From Saccoglossus kowalevskii (lineage: Eukaryota > Hemichordata > Enteropneusta > Harrimaniidae): a stretch of 34,875 bases of DNA. The stretch lies in contig NW_003156177.1 in assembly GCF_000003605.2 (NCBI RefSeq), positions 1 to 34,875 of the forward strand, given 5' to 3'. Position numbers and translations under genes: made by a program. Under the pieces are notes generated by a model, which was given only the letters and a program-made list of their open reading frames with translations, did not search any database and was not told where the DNA came from. Positions 1 through 11,903 of the stretch are shown piece by piece; within the stretch, counting starts at the first letter, position 1; the number at the start of each line of letters is the position of its first letter.

Positions 1-520
1 TCACTTATATTACACTCAAGTGATGGTGGTCAGAGACACATTGTTTATATTACACTAACGTGATGGTGGTCTAAGACACATTGCTTATATTACAATAACG
101 TGATGGTGGTCAAAGTCACATTGCTTATATTACACCAACGTGATGGTGTACAAAGACACATTGCTTATATTACACTAACGTGATGGTGGTCAAAGACACA
201 TTGCTTATATTACACTAACGTGACAGTGGTCAAAAACACATTGCTCATATTACACTGACGTGATGGTGGTCAGAGACACATTGCTTACATTACACTAACG
301 TGATGGTAGTCAAAGACACATTGCTTATATTACACTAACGTGATTGTGGTCAAAGACACATTGCTTATATTACACTAACGTGATTGTGATCAAAGACACA
401 TTGCTTATATTATACTAATGTGATTGTGGTCAACGACACATTGCTTATATTACACTAACGTGCTTGTGGTCAAAGACACATTGCTTATATTACACTAACG
501 TGACGGTGGTCAAAAACTCA

Positions 521-665
521 TTGGTTATATTATACTACCATGATGGTGGTCAAGACACGTTGCTTATATTACACTAACGGGATGGTGGTGAAAAACGCAT
601 TGCTAATATTACTCTGACGTGATGGTGGACATAGACACATTGCTTTTATTACACTGACATGATGG
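521..665. repeat. gggatggtggtg module, copy 1 (indel-bearing)
   Basis: A fixed order of distinctive monomers: ttatactacca, then acacgttgc, then cgggatggtggtgaaaaacgc, then ttgctaatattactctgacg, then catagacac with ttttattacactgacatg. The combination occurs 12 times, only in family A, so it descends from one ancestral block. This copy has a one-base deletion (caagacacg) and gatggtggac. Confidence 0.88.
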
Positions 666-1050
666 TGGTCAAAGACATATTGCTTAAATTTCACTAATGA
701 CATGGTGGTCAAAAACACATTGCTCATATTACACTTAACGGGATGGTGGTCAAAAAACACATTTGCTTAATATTAAACTGAACGTCATGGTGGTCAAAGA
801 AACGTTGCTTAAATTACACTAACGTGACGGTGGTCAAAAACACATTGCTTATATTACAACCAATGTGCTGGTGGTCAAAGACACATTGCTTATATTACAC
901 CAACGTGATGGTGGTCAACACACATTGCTTATATTACACTAACGTGATGATGGTCAAAGACACATTGCTTATATTACATTAACGTGGTGGTAGTCAAAGA
1001 CACATTGCTTATATTACACTAACGTGATGATGGTCAAAAGACACATTGCT
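541..1050. repeat. Indel-rich satellite stretch
   Basis: Single-base gains and losses are dense: caagacacg, cacttaacg, caaaaaacacatttgcttaatattaaac split by extra a and t, ctgaacgtc, ttacaacc, caaaagacac. The partner at 11641-12170 lacks nearly all of them. Most sit at homopolymers or doubled bases, as consensus errors from long single-molecule reads often do (inference). They open a 63-codon minus-strand frame at 569-760 that has no coding support. Confidence 0.8.
916..925. repeat. 39-bp marker monomer (caacacaca), first of seven
   Basis: A one-base-shorter monomer in which caaagacaca is caacacaca. It occurs seven times (about 916, 11232, 12031, 13470, 18316, 24072, 32630), each time after caccaacgtgatggtggt and before a gatgatgg monomer, and in six cases a gtggtgg or gtggtagtc unit follows. 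The constant context shows a single origin and later spread by block copying. Confidence 0.85.
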
Positions 1051-2629
1051 TATATTGTACTGACGTGATGGTGGTCAAAAACACATTCCTTATATTACAC
1101 TAACGTGATGATGGTCAAAGACACATTGCTTATATTACACTAACGTGATGGTGGTCAAAGACACATTGCTTATATTACACTAACGTGATGATGGTCAAAG
1201 ACACATTGCTTATATTACACTAACGTGATGGTGGTCTAAGACACATTGCTTATATTACACTAACGTGATGGTGGTCAAAGTCACATTGCTTATATTACAT
1301 TAACGTGATTGTGGTCAAAGACACATTGCTTATATTATACTAATGTGATTGTGGTCAACGACACATTGCTTATATTACACTAACTTGCTTGTGGTCAAAG
1401 ACACATTGCTTATATTACACTAACGTGACGGTGGTCAAAAACACATTGCTTATATTACACTGACGTGAGGGTGGTCAGAGACACATTGCTTTTATTACAC
1501 TAACGTGATTGTGGTCAAAGACACATTGCTTATATTACACTAACGTGATTGTGGTCAAAGACACATTGCTTATAATATACTACCGTGATGGTGGTCAAAG
1601 ACACATTGCTTATATTACACTAACGTGATTGTGGTCAAAGACACATTACTTATATTAGACTAACATGATTGTGGTCAAAGACACATTGCTTATATTACAC
1701 TAACGTGACGGTGGTCAAAAACACATTGCTTATATTACACTGACGTGATGGTGGTCAGAGACACATTGCTTTTATTACACTACCGTGATGGTGATCAAAG
1801 ATACATTGCTTATATTACACTAACGTGATGGTGGTCAAAGACACATTGCTTATATTACACTAACGTGATGGTGGTCAAAGACACATTGCTTATATTACAC
1901 TAACGTGATGGTGGTCAAAGACACATTGCTTTTATTACACTAACGTGATGATGGTCAAAGACACATTGCTTATATTACACTAACGTGATTGTGGTCAAAG
2001 ACACATTGCTTATATTAAGCTGACGTGATGGTGGTCATAAACACATTGCTTATATTAAACTACCATGATGGTGGTCAAAGACACATTAGTTATATTGCAC
2101 TAACGTGATGGTGGTCAGAGACATATTGCTTATATTATACTAACGTGATGGTGGTCAAAGACACATTACTTATATTACACTAACGTGATGGTGGTCAAAG
2201 ACACATCGCTTATATTACACTGACGTGATGGTGGTCAAAAAAACATTGCTTATATTACACTAACGTAATGGTGGTCAAAGACACATTGCTTTTATTGCAC
2301 TAACGTGAAGGTGGTCAGAGACACATTGCTTATATTACACTGACGTGATGGTGGTCAAAGACACATTGCTTATATTGCTCTAACGTGATGGTGGTCAGAG
2401 ACATATTGCTTTTATTACACTAACGTGATGTTGGTTAGAGACACATTGCTTATATTACACAAACGTGATGCTGGTCAAAGACGCATTGTTTATATTACAC
2501 TAACGTGATGCTGGTCAAAGACAAATTGCTTATATCACACTGAGGTGATGGTGGTCAAAGACACATTGCTTATATTGCACTAACGTGATGGTTGTCAGAG
2601 ACACATGGCTTATATTATACTACCGTGAT

Positions 2630-3165
2630 GTTGGTCAGAGACACATTGCTTATATTACACTAACGTGATGCTGGTCAAAGACGCATTGCTTATATTACAC
2701 TAACGTGATGTTGGTCAGAGACACATTGCTTATATTACACTAACGTGATGCTGGTCAAAAACGCATTGTTTATATTACACTAACATGATGTTGGTCAGAG
2801 ACGCATTGCTTATATTACACTAACGTGATGCTGGTCAAAGACGCATTGCTTATATTACACTAACGTGATGTTGGTCAGAGACACATTGCTTATATTACAC
2901 TAACGTGATGCTGGTCAAAGACGCATTGCTTATATTACACTAACGTGATGTTGGTCAGAGACGCATTGCTTATATTACACTAACGTGATGGTGGTCAAAG
3001 ACGCATTGCTTATATTACACTTAAGTGATGTTGGTCAGAGACACATTGCTTATATTACACTAACGTGATGCTGGTCAAAGACGCATTGCTTATATTACAC
3101 TAACATGATGTTGGTCAGAGACGCATTGCTTATATTACACTAACGTGATGGTGGTCAAAGACAAA
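2630..3165. repeat. 80-bp T/C dimer run
   Basis: Monomers alternate between T-type (gatgttggtcagag) and C-type (gatgctggtcaaagacgca) for about 13 units, giving an 80-bp higher-order dimer. Near 2950-3160 one C is replaced by gatggtggtcaaagacgc and the next T is preceded by cacttaag, which is the four-unit order seen cleanly at 19311-19790. The run exits through caaagacaaattgc into a Y module. Confidence 0.85.
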
Positions 3166-3904
3166 TTGCTTATATTACACTAACGTGATGGTTGTCAAAA
3201 ACACATTGCTTATATTACACTGACGTGATGGTGGTCAGAGACACATTGCTTATATTACACTAACGTGATGGTGGTCAAAAAAACATTGCTTATATTACAC
3301 TAACGTGATGGTGGTCAAAGACACATTGCTTATATTGCACTAACGTGAAGGTGGTCAGAGACACATTGCTTATATTACACTGACGAGATGGTGGTCAAAG
3401 ACACATTGTTTATATTACACTAACGTGATGGTGGTCAAAAACGCATTGCTTATAATACACTAACGTGATGGTTGTCAAAAACACATTGCTTATATTACAC
3501 TGACGTGATGGTGGTCAAAGACACATTGCTTATATTACACTGACGTGATGGTGGTCAAAGACACATTGCTTATATTGCACTAACGTGATGGTGGTCAGAG
3601 ACATATTGCATATATTATACTACCGTGATGGTGGTCAAAGACACATTACTTATTTTACACTAACCTGATGGTGGTCAAAGACACATCGCTTATATTACAC
3701 TTACGTGATGGTGGTCAAAGACAAATTGCTTATATTACACTAACGTGATTGTGGTCAAAGACGCATTGCTTATATTACACTAACGTGATGGTGGTCAAAA
3801 ACACATTGCTTATATTACAATAACGTGATGGTGGTCAAAGACACATTACTTATATTGCACTAACGTGATGGTGGTCAGAGACACATAGCTTATATTACAC
3901 TAAA

Positions 3905-4185
3905 GTAATGTTGGTCAGAGACACATTGCTTATATTACACTAACGTGATGCTGGTCAAAGACGCATTGTTTATATTACACTAACGTTATGTTGGTCAGAG
4001 ACGCATTGCTTATATTACACTAACGTGATGCTGGTCAAAGACGCATTGCTTATATTACACTAACGTGATGTTGGTCAGAGACACATTACTTGTATTACAC
4101 TAACGTGATGCTGGTCAAAGACGCATTGCTTATATTACACTAACGTGATGTTGGTCAGAGACGCATTGCTTATATTATACTAACG
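3905..4185. repeat. 80-bp T/C dimer run
   Basis: About seven monomers alternating gttggtcagag and gctggtcaaagacgca, starting after an X module and ending in an acgc-type T monomer followed by a Y module. It is one arm of the roughly 840-bp composite repeat that recurs about 835 bp downstream. Confidence 0.82.
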
Positions 4186-4189
4186 TGAT

Positions 4190-4400
4190 GGTGGTCAAGA
4201 CTAATTGCTTATATTACACTAACGTGATGGTGGTCAAAACACATTGCTTATATTACACTGACGTGATGGTGGTCAAAAAACATTGCTTATATTACACTAC
4301 GTGATGGTGGACAAAGACACATTGCTTTTATTGCACTAACGTGAAGGTGGTCAGAGACACATTGCTTATATTACACTGACGTGATGGTGGTCAAAGACAC
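4190..4400. repeat. Deletion-bearing Y module
   Basis: Four one-base losses within about 100 bp (caagactaattgc, caaaacacattg, caaaaaacattg, cactacgtg) shift the repeat register from 6 to 2. Intact Y modules at 3160-3360 and 19760-19980 have none of them. Otherwise the monomer order is normal. Confidence 0.78.
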
Positions 4401-5619
4401 ATTGCTTATATTGCACTAACGTGATGGTGGTCAGAGACATATTGCTTATATTATACTACCGTGATGGCGGTCAAAGACACATTACTTATATTACACTAAC
4501 GTGATGGTGGTCAAAGACACATCGCTTATATTACACTGACGTGATGGTGGTCAAAGACAAATTGCTTATATTACACTAACGTGATGGTGGTCAAAGACGC
4601 ATTGCTTATATTACATTAACGTGATGGTGGTCAAAAACACATTGCTTATATTACAATAACGTGATGGTGGTCAAAGAACATTACTTATATTGCACTAACG
4701 TGATGGTGGTCAGAGACACATTGCTTATATTACACTAACGTGATGTTGGTTAGAGACACATTGCTTATATTACACTAACGCGATGCTGGTCAAAGACGCA
4801 TTGTTTATAATTACACTAACGTGATGTTGGTCATAGACGCATTGCTTATATTACACTAACGTGATGGTGGTCAAAGACGCATTGCTTATATTACACTAAC
4901 GTGATGTTGGTCAGAGACACATTGCTTATATTACACTAACGTGATGGTGGTCAAAGACAAATTGCTTATATTACACTAACGTGATGGTGGTCAAAAACAC
5001 ATTGCTTATATTACACTGACGTGATGGTGGTCAAAGACGCATTGCTTATATTACACTAACGTGATGTTGGTCAGAGACACATTGCTTATATTACACTTAC
5101 GTGATGCTGGTCAAAGACGCATCGCTTATATTACACTAACGTGATGGTGGTCAAAGACACATTGCTTATATTACACAAACGTGTTGGTGGTCAAAAAACA
5201 TTGTTTATATTACACTAACGTGATGGTGGTCAAAGACACATTGCTTATATTGCACTAACGTGATGGTGGTCAGAGACACATTGCTTATATTACACTGACG
5301 TGATGGTGGTCAGAGACACTTTGCTTATATTACACTAACGTGATGGTGGTCAAAGACACATCGCTTATATTACACTGACGTGATGGTGATCAAAGACAAA
5401 TTGCTTATATTACACTAACGTGATGGTGGTCAAAGACGCATTGCTTATAATACACTAACGTGATGGTGGTCAAAAACACATTGCTTATATTACACTGACG
5501 TGATGGTGGTCAAACACACGTTGCTCATATTACACTGACGTGATGTTGTTCAAAGACACATTGCTTATATTACACTAACGTGATGGTGGTCAGAGACACA
5601 TTGCTTATATTACACTAAC

Positions 5620-5860
5620 GTGATGCTGGTCAAAGACGCATTGCTTATATTACACTAACGTGATGTTGGTCAGAGACACATTGCTTATATTACACTAACG
5701 TGATGCTGGTCAATGACGCATTGTTTATATTACACTAACGTGATGTTGGTCAGAGACGCATTGCTTATATTACACTAACGTGATGCTGGTCAAAGACGCA
5801 TTGCTTATATTACACTAACATGATGTTGGTCAGAGACGCATTGCTTATATTACACTAACG
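5620..5860. repeat. 80-bp T/C dimer run
   Basis: Six monomers in strict T/C alternation. Some copies have ttgttta for ttgctta and taacatg for taacgtg, the same private combination seen at about 2760-2800, which suggests segment copying, not independent mutation. Confidence 0.82.
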
Positions 5861-6179
5861 TGATGGTGGTCAGAGACACATCGCTTATATTACACTGACG
5901 TGATGGTGGTCAAAAGACACATTGCTTATATTGCACTAACGTGATGGTGGTCAGAGACACATTGCTTATATTATACTACCGTGATGGTTGTCAAAGACAC
6001 ATTGCTTATATTACACTAACGTGATGGTGGTCAAAGACACATCGCTTATATTACACTGACGTGATGGTGGTCAAAGACAAATTGCTTATATAACACTAGC
6101 GTGATGGTGGTCAAAGACGCATTGCTTATATTACACTAACGTGATGGTGGTCAAAGACGCATTGCTTATATTACACTAA

Positions 6180-6560
6180 CGTGATGCTGGTCAAAGACGT
6201 ATTGCTTATATTACACTAACGTGATGTTGGTCAGAGACACATTGCTTATATTACACTAACGTGATGCTGGTCAAAGACGCATTGCTTATATTACACTAAC
6301 GTGATGTTGGTCAGAGACACATTGCTTATATTACACTAACGTGATGCTGGTCAAAGACGCATTGTTTATATTACACTAACGTGATGTTGGTCAGAGACGC
6401 ATTGCTTATATTACACTAACGTGATGCTGGTCAAAGACGCATTGCTTATATTACACTAACGTGATGTTGGTCAGAGACACATTGCTTATATTACACTAAC
6501 GAGATGCTGGTCAAAGACGCATTGCTTATATTACACTAACGTGATGTTGGTCAGAGACAC
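6180..6560. repeat. 80-bp T/C dimer run
   Basis: About ten monomers in strict alternation of gctggtcaaagacgca and gttggtcagag, one of the longest and cleanest dimer runs. It carries only isolated changes, such as acgtatt at 6199 and gagatgctgg at 6501. Confidence 0.85.
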
Positions 6561-6739
6561 ATTGCTTATAATACACTAACGTGATGGTTGTCAAAAACAC
6601 ATTGCTTATATTACACTGACGTGATGGTGGTCAAACACGCATTGCTCATATTACACTGACGTGATGGTGTTCAAAGACACATTGCTTATATTACACTAAC
6701 GTGATGGTGGTCAGAGACACATTGCTTATATTACACTAA

Positions 6740-7305
6740 CGTGATGCTGGTCAAAGACGCATTGTTTATAATTACACTAACATGATGTTGGTCAGAGACA
6801 CATTGCTTATATTACACTAACGTGATGCTAGTCAAAGACGCATTGCTTATATTACACTAACGTGATGTTGGTCACAGACGCATTGCTTATATTACACTAA
6901 CGTGATGGTGGTCATAGACAAATTGCTTATATTACACTAACGTGATGGTGGTCAAAAACACATTGCTTATATTACACTGACGTGATGGTGGTCAGAGACA
7001 CATTGCTTATATTACACTAACGTGATGTTGGTCAAAAAAACATTGCTTATATTACACTAACGTGATGGTGGTCAAAGACACATTGCTTTTATTGCACTAA
7101 CGTGAAGGTGGTCAGAGACACATTGCTTATATTACACTGACGTAATGGTGGTCAAAGACGCATTGCTTATATTACACTAAAGTGATGTTGGTCAGAGACA
7201 CATTGCTTATATTACACTAACGTGATGCTGGTCAAAGACGCATTGCTTATATTACACTAACGTGATGTTGGTCAGAGACGCATTGCTTATATTACACTAA
7301 CGTGA
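6740..7305. repeat. Dimer runs separated by a Y module
   Basis: T/C dimers at about 6740-6890 and 7170-7300 bracket a Y module (about 6900-7130). The second run begins with gatggtggtcaaagacgc then taaagtgatgttgg, the tetramer order. The first contains ttgtttataattac, a one-base insertion shared with about 4801, 9685 and 10441. Confidence 0.78.
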
Positions 7306-7939
7306 TGGTGGTCAGAGACACATTGCTTATATTACACTAACGTGATGGTGGTCAAAAAACATTGCTTATATTACACTAACGTGATGGTGGACAGGACACA
7401 TTGCTTTTATTGCACTGACGTGATGGTGGTCAAAGACACATTGCTTATATTGCACTAACGTGAAGGTGGTCAGAGACACATTGCTTATATTACACTGACG
7501 AGATGGTGGTCAAAGACACATTGCTTATATTACAATAACGTGATGGTGGTCAGAGACACATTGCTTATATTACACTAACGTGATGGTGGTCGAAAAAACA
7601 TTGCTTATATTGCACTAACGTGATGGTGTTCAGAGACATATTGCTTATATTATACCACCGTGATGGTGGTCAAAGACACATTACTTATATTACACTAACG
7701 TGATGGTGGTCAAAGACACATCGCTTATATTACACTGACGTGATGGTGGTCAAAGACAAATTGCTTATATTACACTAACGTGATGGTGATCAAAGACGCA
7801 TTGCTTATATTACTCTAACGTGATGGTAGTCAAAAACACATTGCTTATATTACAATAACGTGATGGTGGTCAAAGACACATTACTTATATTGCACTGACG
7901 TGATGGTGGTCAGAGACACATTGCTTATGTTACACTAAC

Positions 7940-8200
7940 GTGATGTTGGTCAGAGACACATTGCTTATATTACACTAAAGTGATGCTGGTCAAAGACGCA
8001 TTGTTTATATTACACTAACGTGATGTTGGTCAGAGACGCATTGCTTATATTACACTAACGTGATGCTGGTCAAAGACGCATTGCTTATATTACACTAACG
8101 TGATGCTGGTCAGAGACACATTGCTTATATTACACTAACGTGATGCTGGTCAAAGACGCATTGCTTATATTACACTAACGTGATGTTGGTCAAAATCACA
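7940..8200. repeat. 80-bp T/C dimer run
   Basis: About six monomers alternating between T and C types, with one T replaced by gctggtcagag at about 8105, a monomer that joins the C-type core to the T-type tail. This is a plausible within-monomer conversion product. Confidence 0.78.
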
Positions 8201-8814
8201 TTGCTTATATTACACTGACGTGATGGTGGTCAGAGACACATTGCTTATATTACACTAACGTGATGGTGGTCAAAGACAAATTGCTTATATTACACTAACG
8301 TGATGGTGGTCAAAGACACATTACTTATATTACACTGACGTGATGGTGGTCAAAGACAAATTGCTTATATTACACAAACGTGATGGTGGTCAAAAACACA
8401 TTGCTTATATTACACTGGAGTGATGGTGGTCAGAGACACATTGCTTATATTACACTAACGTGATGGTGGTCAAAAAAACATTGCTTATATTACACTAACG
8501 TGATGGTGGTCAAAGACACATTGCTTACATTGCACTAACGTGAAGGTGGTCAGAGACGCATTGCTTATATTACACTGACGTGATGGTGGTCAAAGACACA
8601 TTGCTCATATTACACTAACGTGATGGTGGTCAAAGACACATTGCTTATATTACACTAACGTGATGGTGGTCAAAGACACATCGCTTATATTACACTGACG
8701 AGATGGTGGTCAAAGACACATTGCTTATATTACACTAACGTGATGGTGGTCAAAGACGCATTGCTTATATTACACTAACGTGATGGTGGTCAAAGACGCA
8801 TTGCTTATATTACA

Positions 8815-9220
8815 CTAACGTGATGCTGGTCAAAAACCCATTGCTTATATTACGCTAGCTTGATGTTGGTCAGAAACACATTGCTTATATTACCCTAACG
8901 TGATGCTGGTCAAAAACGCATTGCTTATATTACCCTAACGTGATGTTGGTCAAAGACACATTGCTTATATTACACTAACGTGATGCTGGTCAAAAACGCA
9001 TTGTTCATATTACACTAACGTGATGTTGGTCAGAGACACATTGCTTATATTACACTAACGTGATGCTGGTCAAAGACGCATTGCTTATATTACACTAAAG
9101 TGATGTTGGTTAGAGACACATTGCTTATATTACACTAACGTGATGCTGGTCAAAGACGCATTGCTTATATTACACTAACGTGATGTTGGTCAGAGACGCA
9201 TTGCTTATATTACACTAACG
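8815..9220. repeat. 80-bp T/C dimer run
   Basis: About ten alternating T and C monomers. The early ones carry private changes (ttacgctagctt, ttaccctaacg twice). A taaagtgatgttgg start and an acgc-type T monomer near the end follow the tetramer order, then caaagacaaattgc leads out. Confidence 0.8.
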
Positions 9221-9624
9221 TGATGGTGGTCAAAGACAAATTGCTTATATTACACTAACGTGATTGTGGTCAAAAACACATTGCTTATATTACACTGACG
9301 TGAAGGTGGTCAGATACACATTGCTTATATTGCACTAACGTGATGGTGCTCAGAGACATATTGCTTATATTATACTACCGTGATGGTGGTCAAAGACACA
9401 TCGCTTATATTACACTGACGTGATGGTGGTCAAAGACAAATTGCTTATATTACACTAACGTGATGGTAGTCAAAGACGCATTGCTTATATTACACTAACG
9501 TGATGGTGGTCAAAACACATTGCTTATATTACAATAACGTGATGGTGGTCAAAGACACATTACTTATATTGCACTAACGTGATGGTGGTCAGAGACACAT
9601 TGCTTATATTACACTAACGTGATG

Positions 9625-10050
9625 TTGGTCAGAGACACATTGCTTATATTACACTAACGTGATGCTGGTCAAAGACGCATTGTTTATAATTACACTAACG
9701 TGATGTTGGTCAGAGACACATTGCTTATATTACACTAACGTGATGCTGGTCAAAGACGCATTGCTTATATTACACTAACGTGATGTTGGTCAGAGACACA
9801 TTGCTTATATTACACTAACGTGATGCTGGTCAAAGACGCATTGCTTATATTACACTAACGTGATGTTGGTCAGAGACGCATTGCTTATATTACACTAACG
9901 TGATGCTGGTCAAAGACGCATTGCTTATATTACACTAAAGTGATGTTGGTCAGAGACGCATTGCTTATATTACACTAACGTGATGTTGGTCAAAGACGCA
10001 TTGCTTATATTACACTAATGTGATGTTGGTCAGAGTCGCATTGTTTATAT
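9625..10050. repeat. 80-bp T/C dimer run
   Basis: About eleven monomers alternating between T and C types, ending in T-type monomers with acgc or tcgc tails and then caaagacaaattgc and a Y module at about 10060-10290. The ttgtttataattac insertion at about 9685 is shared with other B dimer runs. Confidence 0.82.
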
Positions 10051-11640
10051 TACACTAACGTGATGGTGGTCAAAGACAAATTGCTTATATTACACTAACG
10101 TGATGGTGGTCAAAAACACATTGCTTATATTACACTGACGTGATGGTGGTCAGAGACACATTGCTTATATTACACTAACGTGATGGTGGTCAAAAAAACA
10201 TTGCTTATATTACACTAACGTGATGGGGGTCAAAGACACATTGCTGTTATTGCACTAACGTGAAGGTGGTCAGAGACACATTGCTTATATTACACTGACG
10301 TGATGGTGGTCAAAGACACATTGCTTATATTGCACTAACGTGATGGAGGTCAGAGACACATTGCTTATATTACACTAACGTGATGTTGGTTAGAGACACA
10401 TTGATTATATTACACTAACGTGATGCTGGTCAAAGATGCATTGTTTATAATTACACTAACGTGATGTTGGTCATAGACGCATTGCTTATATAATACTACC
10501 GTGATGGTGGTCAAAGACACATTACTTATATTGCAATAACGTGATGCTGGTCAAAGACGCATTGCTTATATTACACTAACGTGATGTTGGTCAGAGACGC
10601 ATTGCTTATATTACACTATCGTGATGGTGGTCAAAGACGCATTGCTTATATTACACTAAAGTGATGTTGGTCAGAGACACATTGCTTATATTACACTAAC
10701 GTGATGGTGGTCAAAGACAAATTGCTTATATTACACTAACGTGATGGTGGTCAAAAACACATTGCTTATATTACACTGACGTGATGGTGGTCAAAGACGC
10801 ATTGCTTATATTACACTAACGTGATGGTGGTCAATGACACATCGCTTATATTACACTGACGTGATGGTGGTCAAAGACAAATTGCTTATATTACACTAAC
10901 GTGATGGTGGTCAAAGACGCATTGCTTATATTACATTAACGTGATGGTGGTCAAAAACACATTGCTTATATTACAATAACGTGATGGTGGTCAAAGACAC
11001 ATTACTTATATTGCTCTAACGTGATGGTGGTCAGAGACACATTGCTTATATTACACTGACGTGATGGTGGTCAAAAACACATTGCTTATATTACACTAAC
11101 GTGATGCTGGTCAAAGACGCATTGCTTAAATTACACTAACGTGACGGTGGTCAAAAACACATTGCTTATATTACACCAACGTGATGGTGGTCAAAGACAC
11201 ATTGCTTATATTACACCAACGTGATGGTGGTCAACACACATTGCTTATATTACACTAACGTGATGATGGTCAAAGACGCATTGCTTATATTACACTAACG
11301 TGGTGGTGGTCAAAGACACATTGCTTATATTACACCAACGTGATGGTGGTCAAAGACACATTGCTTATATAACACTAACGTGATGATGGTCAAATACACA
11401 TTGCTTATATTACACTAACGTGATGGTGGTCAAAGACACATTGCTTACATTACACTAACGTGATGGTAGTCAAAGACACATTGTTTATATTACACTAACG
11501 TGATGGTGGTCAAAGACACATTGCTTATATTACACTAACGTGATTGTGATCAAAGACACATTGCTTATATTACACTAACGTGATTGTGGTCAACGACACA
11601 TTGCTTATATTACACTAACGTGACGGTGGTCAAAAACACA

Positions 11641-11790
11641 TTGCTTATATTATACTACCATGATGGTGGTCAAAGACACGTTGCTTATATTACACTAACG
11701 GGATGGTGGTGAAAAACGCATTGCTAATATTACTCTGACGTGATGGTGGTCATAGACACATTGCTTTTATTACACTGACATGATGGTGGT
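11641..11790. repeat. gggatggtggtg module, copy 2
   Basis: A full-order copy lying within the 11521-12410 duplicate of 361-1310. It is followed by the extended tail ttcactaacgagatgg, ttgctcatatt, gacgtcatgg, acacgttgcttaaattac, shared with copies 1, 3 and 11. Confidence 0.88.
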
Positions 11791-11895
11791 CAAAGACATA
11801 TTGCTTATATTTCACTAACGAGATGGTGGTCAAAAACACATTGCTCATATTACACTAACGTGATGGTGGTCAAAAACACATTGCTTATATTACAC

Positions 11896-11903
11896 TGACG
11901 TCA
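11896..11903. other. TGACGTCA palindromes created by monomer variant
   Basis: In the tail of the gggatggtggtg module, ctgacgtcatgg contains the 8-bp palindrome TGACGTCA, which equals the full cAMP-response-element core. Intact sites lie at 11896-11903, 12695-12702, 15574-15581, 18181-18188, 29096-29103 and 32495-32502. Disrupted versions lie at about 778, 20545 and 25376. The common monomer ctgacgtgatgg is one base away. Function is unknown, and chance origin by one substitution is the simplest reading. Confidence 0.6.

Larger units (their letters stand above)
361..1310. repeat. Long duplicate of 11521-12410
   Basis: About 24 monomers match 11521-12410 in order and in private changes: gattgtgatc, the module copy, caatgtgctggtgg, the 39-bp caacacaca monomer, acattaacgtggtggtag, ttgtactgacg and acacattcctta. 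This copy has one extra monomer (gtgcttgtgg at about 461) and many single-base indels that its partner lacks. Such shared private marks over about 0.9 kb at 11 kb distance need segment duplication or conversion (inference). Confidence 0.88.
1..2080. repeat. Family A block 1
   Basis: Monomers of the A superfamily: tgatggtggtc alternating irregularly with gatgatggtc, gattgtggtc, gacggtggtc and gtgcttgtgg, together with catagacac, caccaacg and ttttattacac variants. It holds one copy of the gggatggtggtg module (about 521-665) and an indel-rich stretch at 541-1050. Its right edge is a mosaic: the A-type context taagctgacg then actaccatgatgg (2015-2070) switches to B-type tgcac plus cagagacatatt by about 2090. 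No gene is present; the only long reading frame (569-760, minus) is an accident of indels. Confidence 0.85.
3540..5390. repeat. About 840-bp (21-monomer) composite higher-order repeat
   Basis: Landmarks recur in order: X module (tgcac, cagagacatatt, ttatactaccg, attactta, atcgctt, tgacg plus acaaatt, ttacaataacg, attactta plus tgcac), T/C dimers, then a Y module. The atcgctt landmark lies at 3686, 4522 and 5361, spaced 836 and 839 bp, close to 21 x 40. The first two cycles agree well; the third is altered, with ttatactaccg missing. Elsewhere in the B block the same modules recur at other multiples of 40, so this period is local. Confidence 0.65.
2080..11125. repeat. Family B block 1 (main, about 9 kb)
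   Basis: The largest block of the B superfamily. Diagnostic variants that are rare or absent in family A are gttggtcagag, gctggtcaaagacgca, caaagacaaattgc, caaaaaaaca, tgcactaacgtgaagg, cagagacatattgc, ttatactaccg, atcgctt and ttacaataacg. They occur in a recurring order: dimer runs, then a Y module, then an X module, then dimers again. The acgca variant adds a second CpG to many monomers. The right edge is a chimeric monomer near 11105-11145, with the C-type gctggtcaaagacgc on the left and A-type ttaaattacac followed by gacggtggtc on the right. Nothing but satellite is present. Confidence 0.85.

Noticed and set aside
569-760. 63-codon open reading frame on the minus strand
   Set aside because: It starts at a GTG, is built from minus-strand satellite monomers, and exists only because substitutions and single-base indels here remove the usual stops. 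The duplicate at 11641-11830 lacks those indels. No ribosome binding site, domain or codon signal is visible.
2080-11125. Two unrelated satellites side by side
   Set aside because: A and B monomers share the same 40-bp frame and nearly all positions, differ at only a few linked sites, and recombine in phase, so they are variant families of one satellite.
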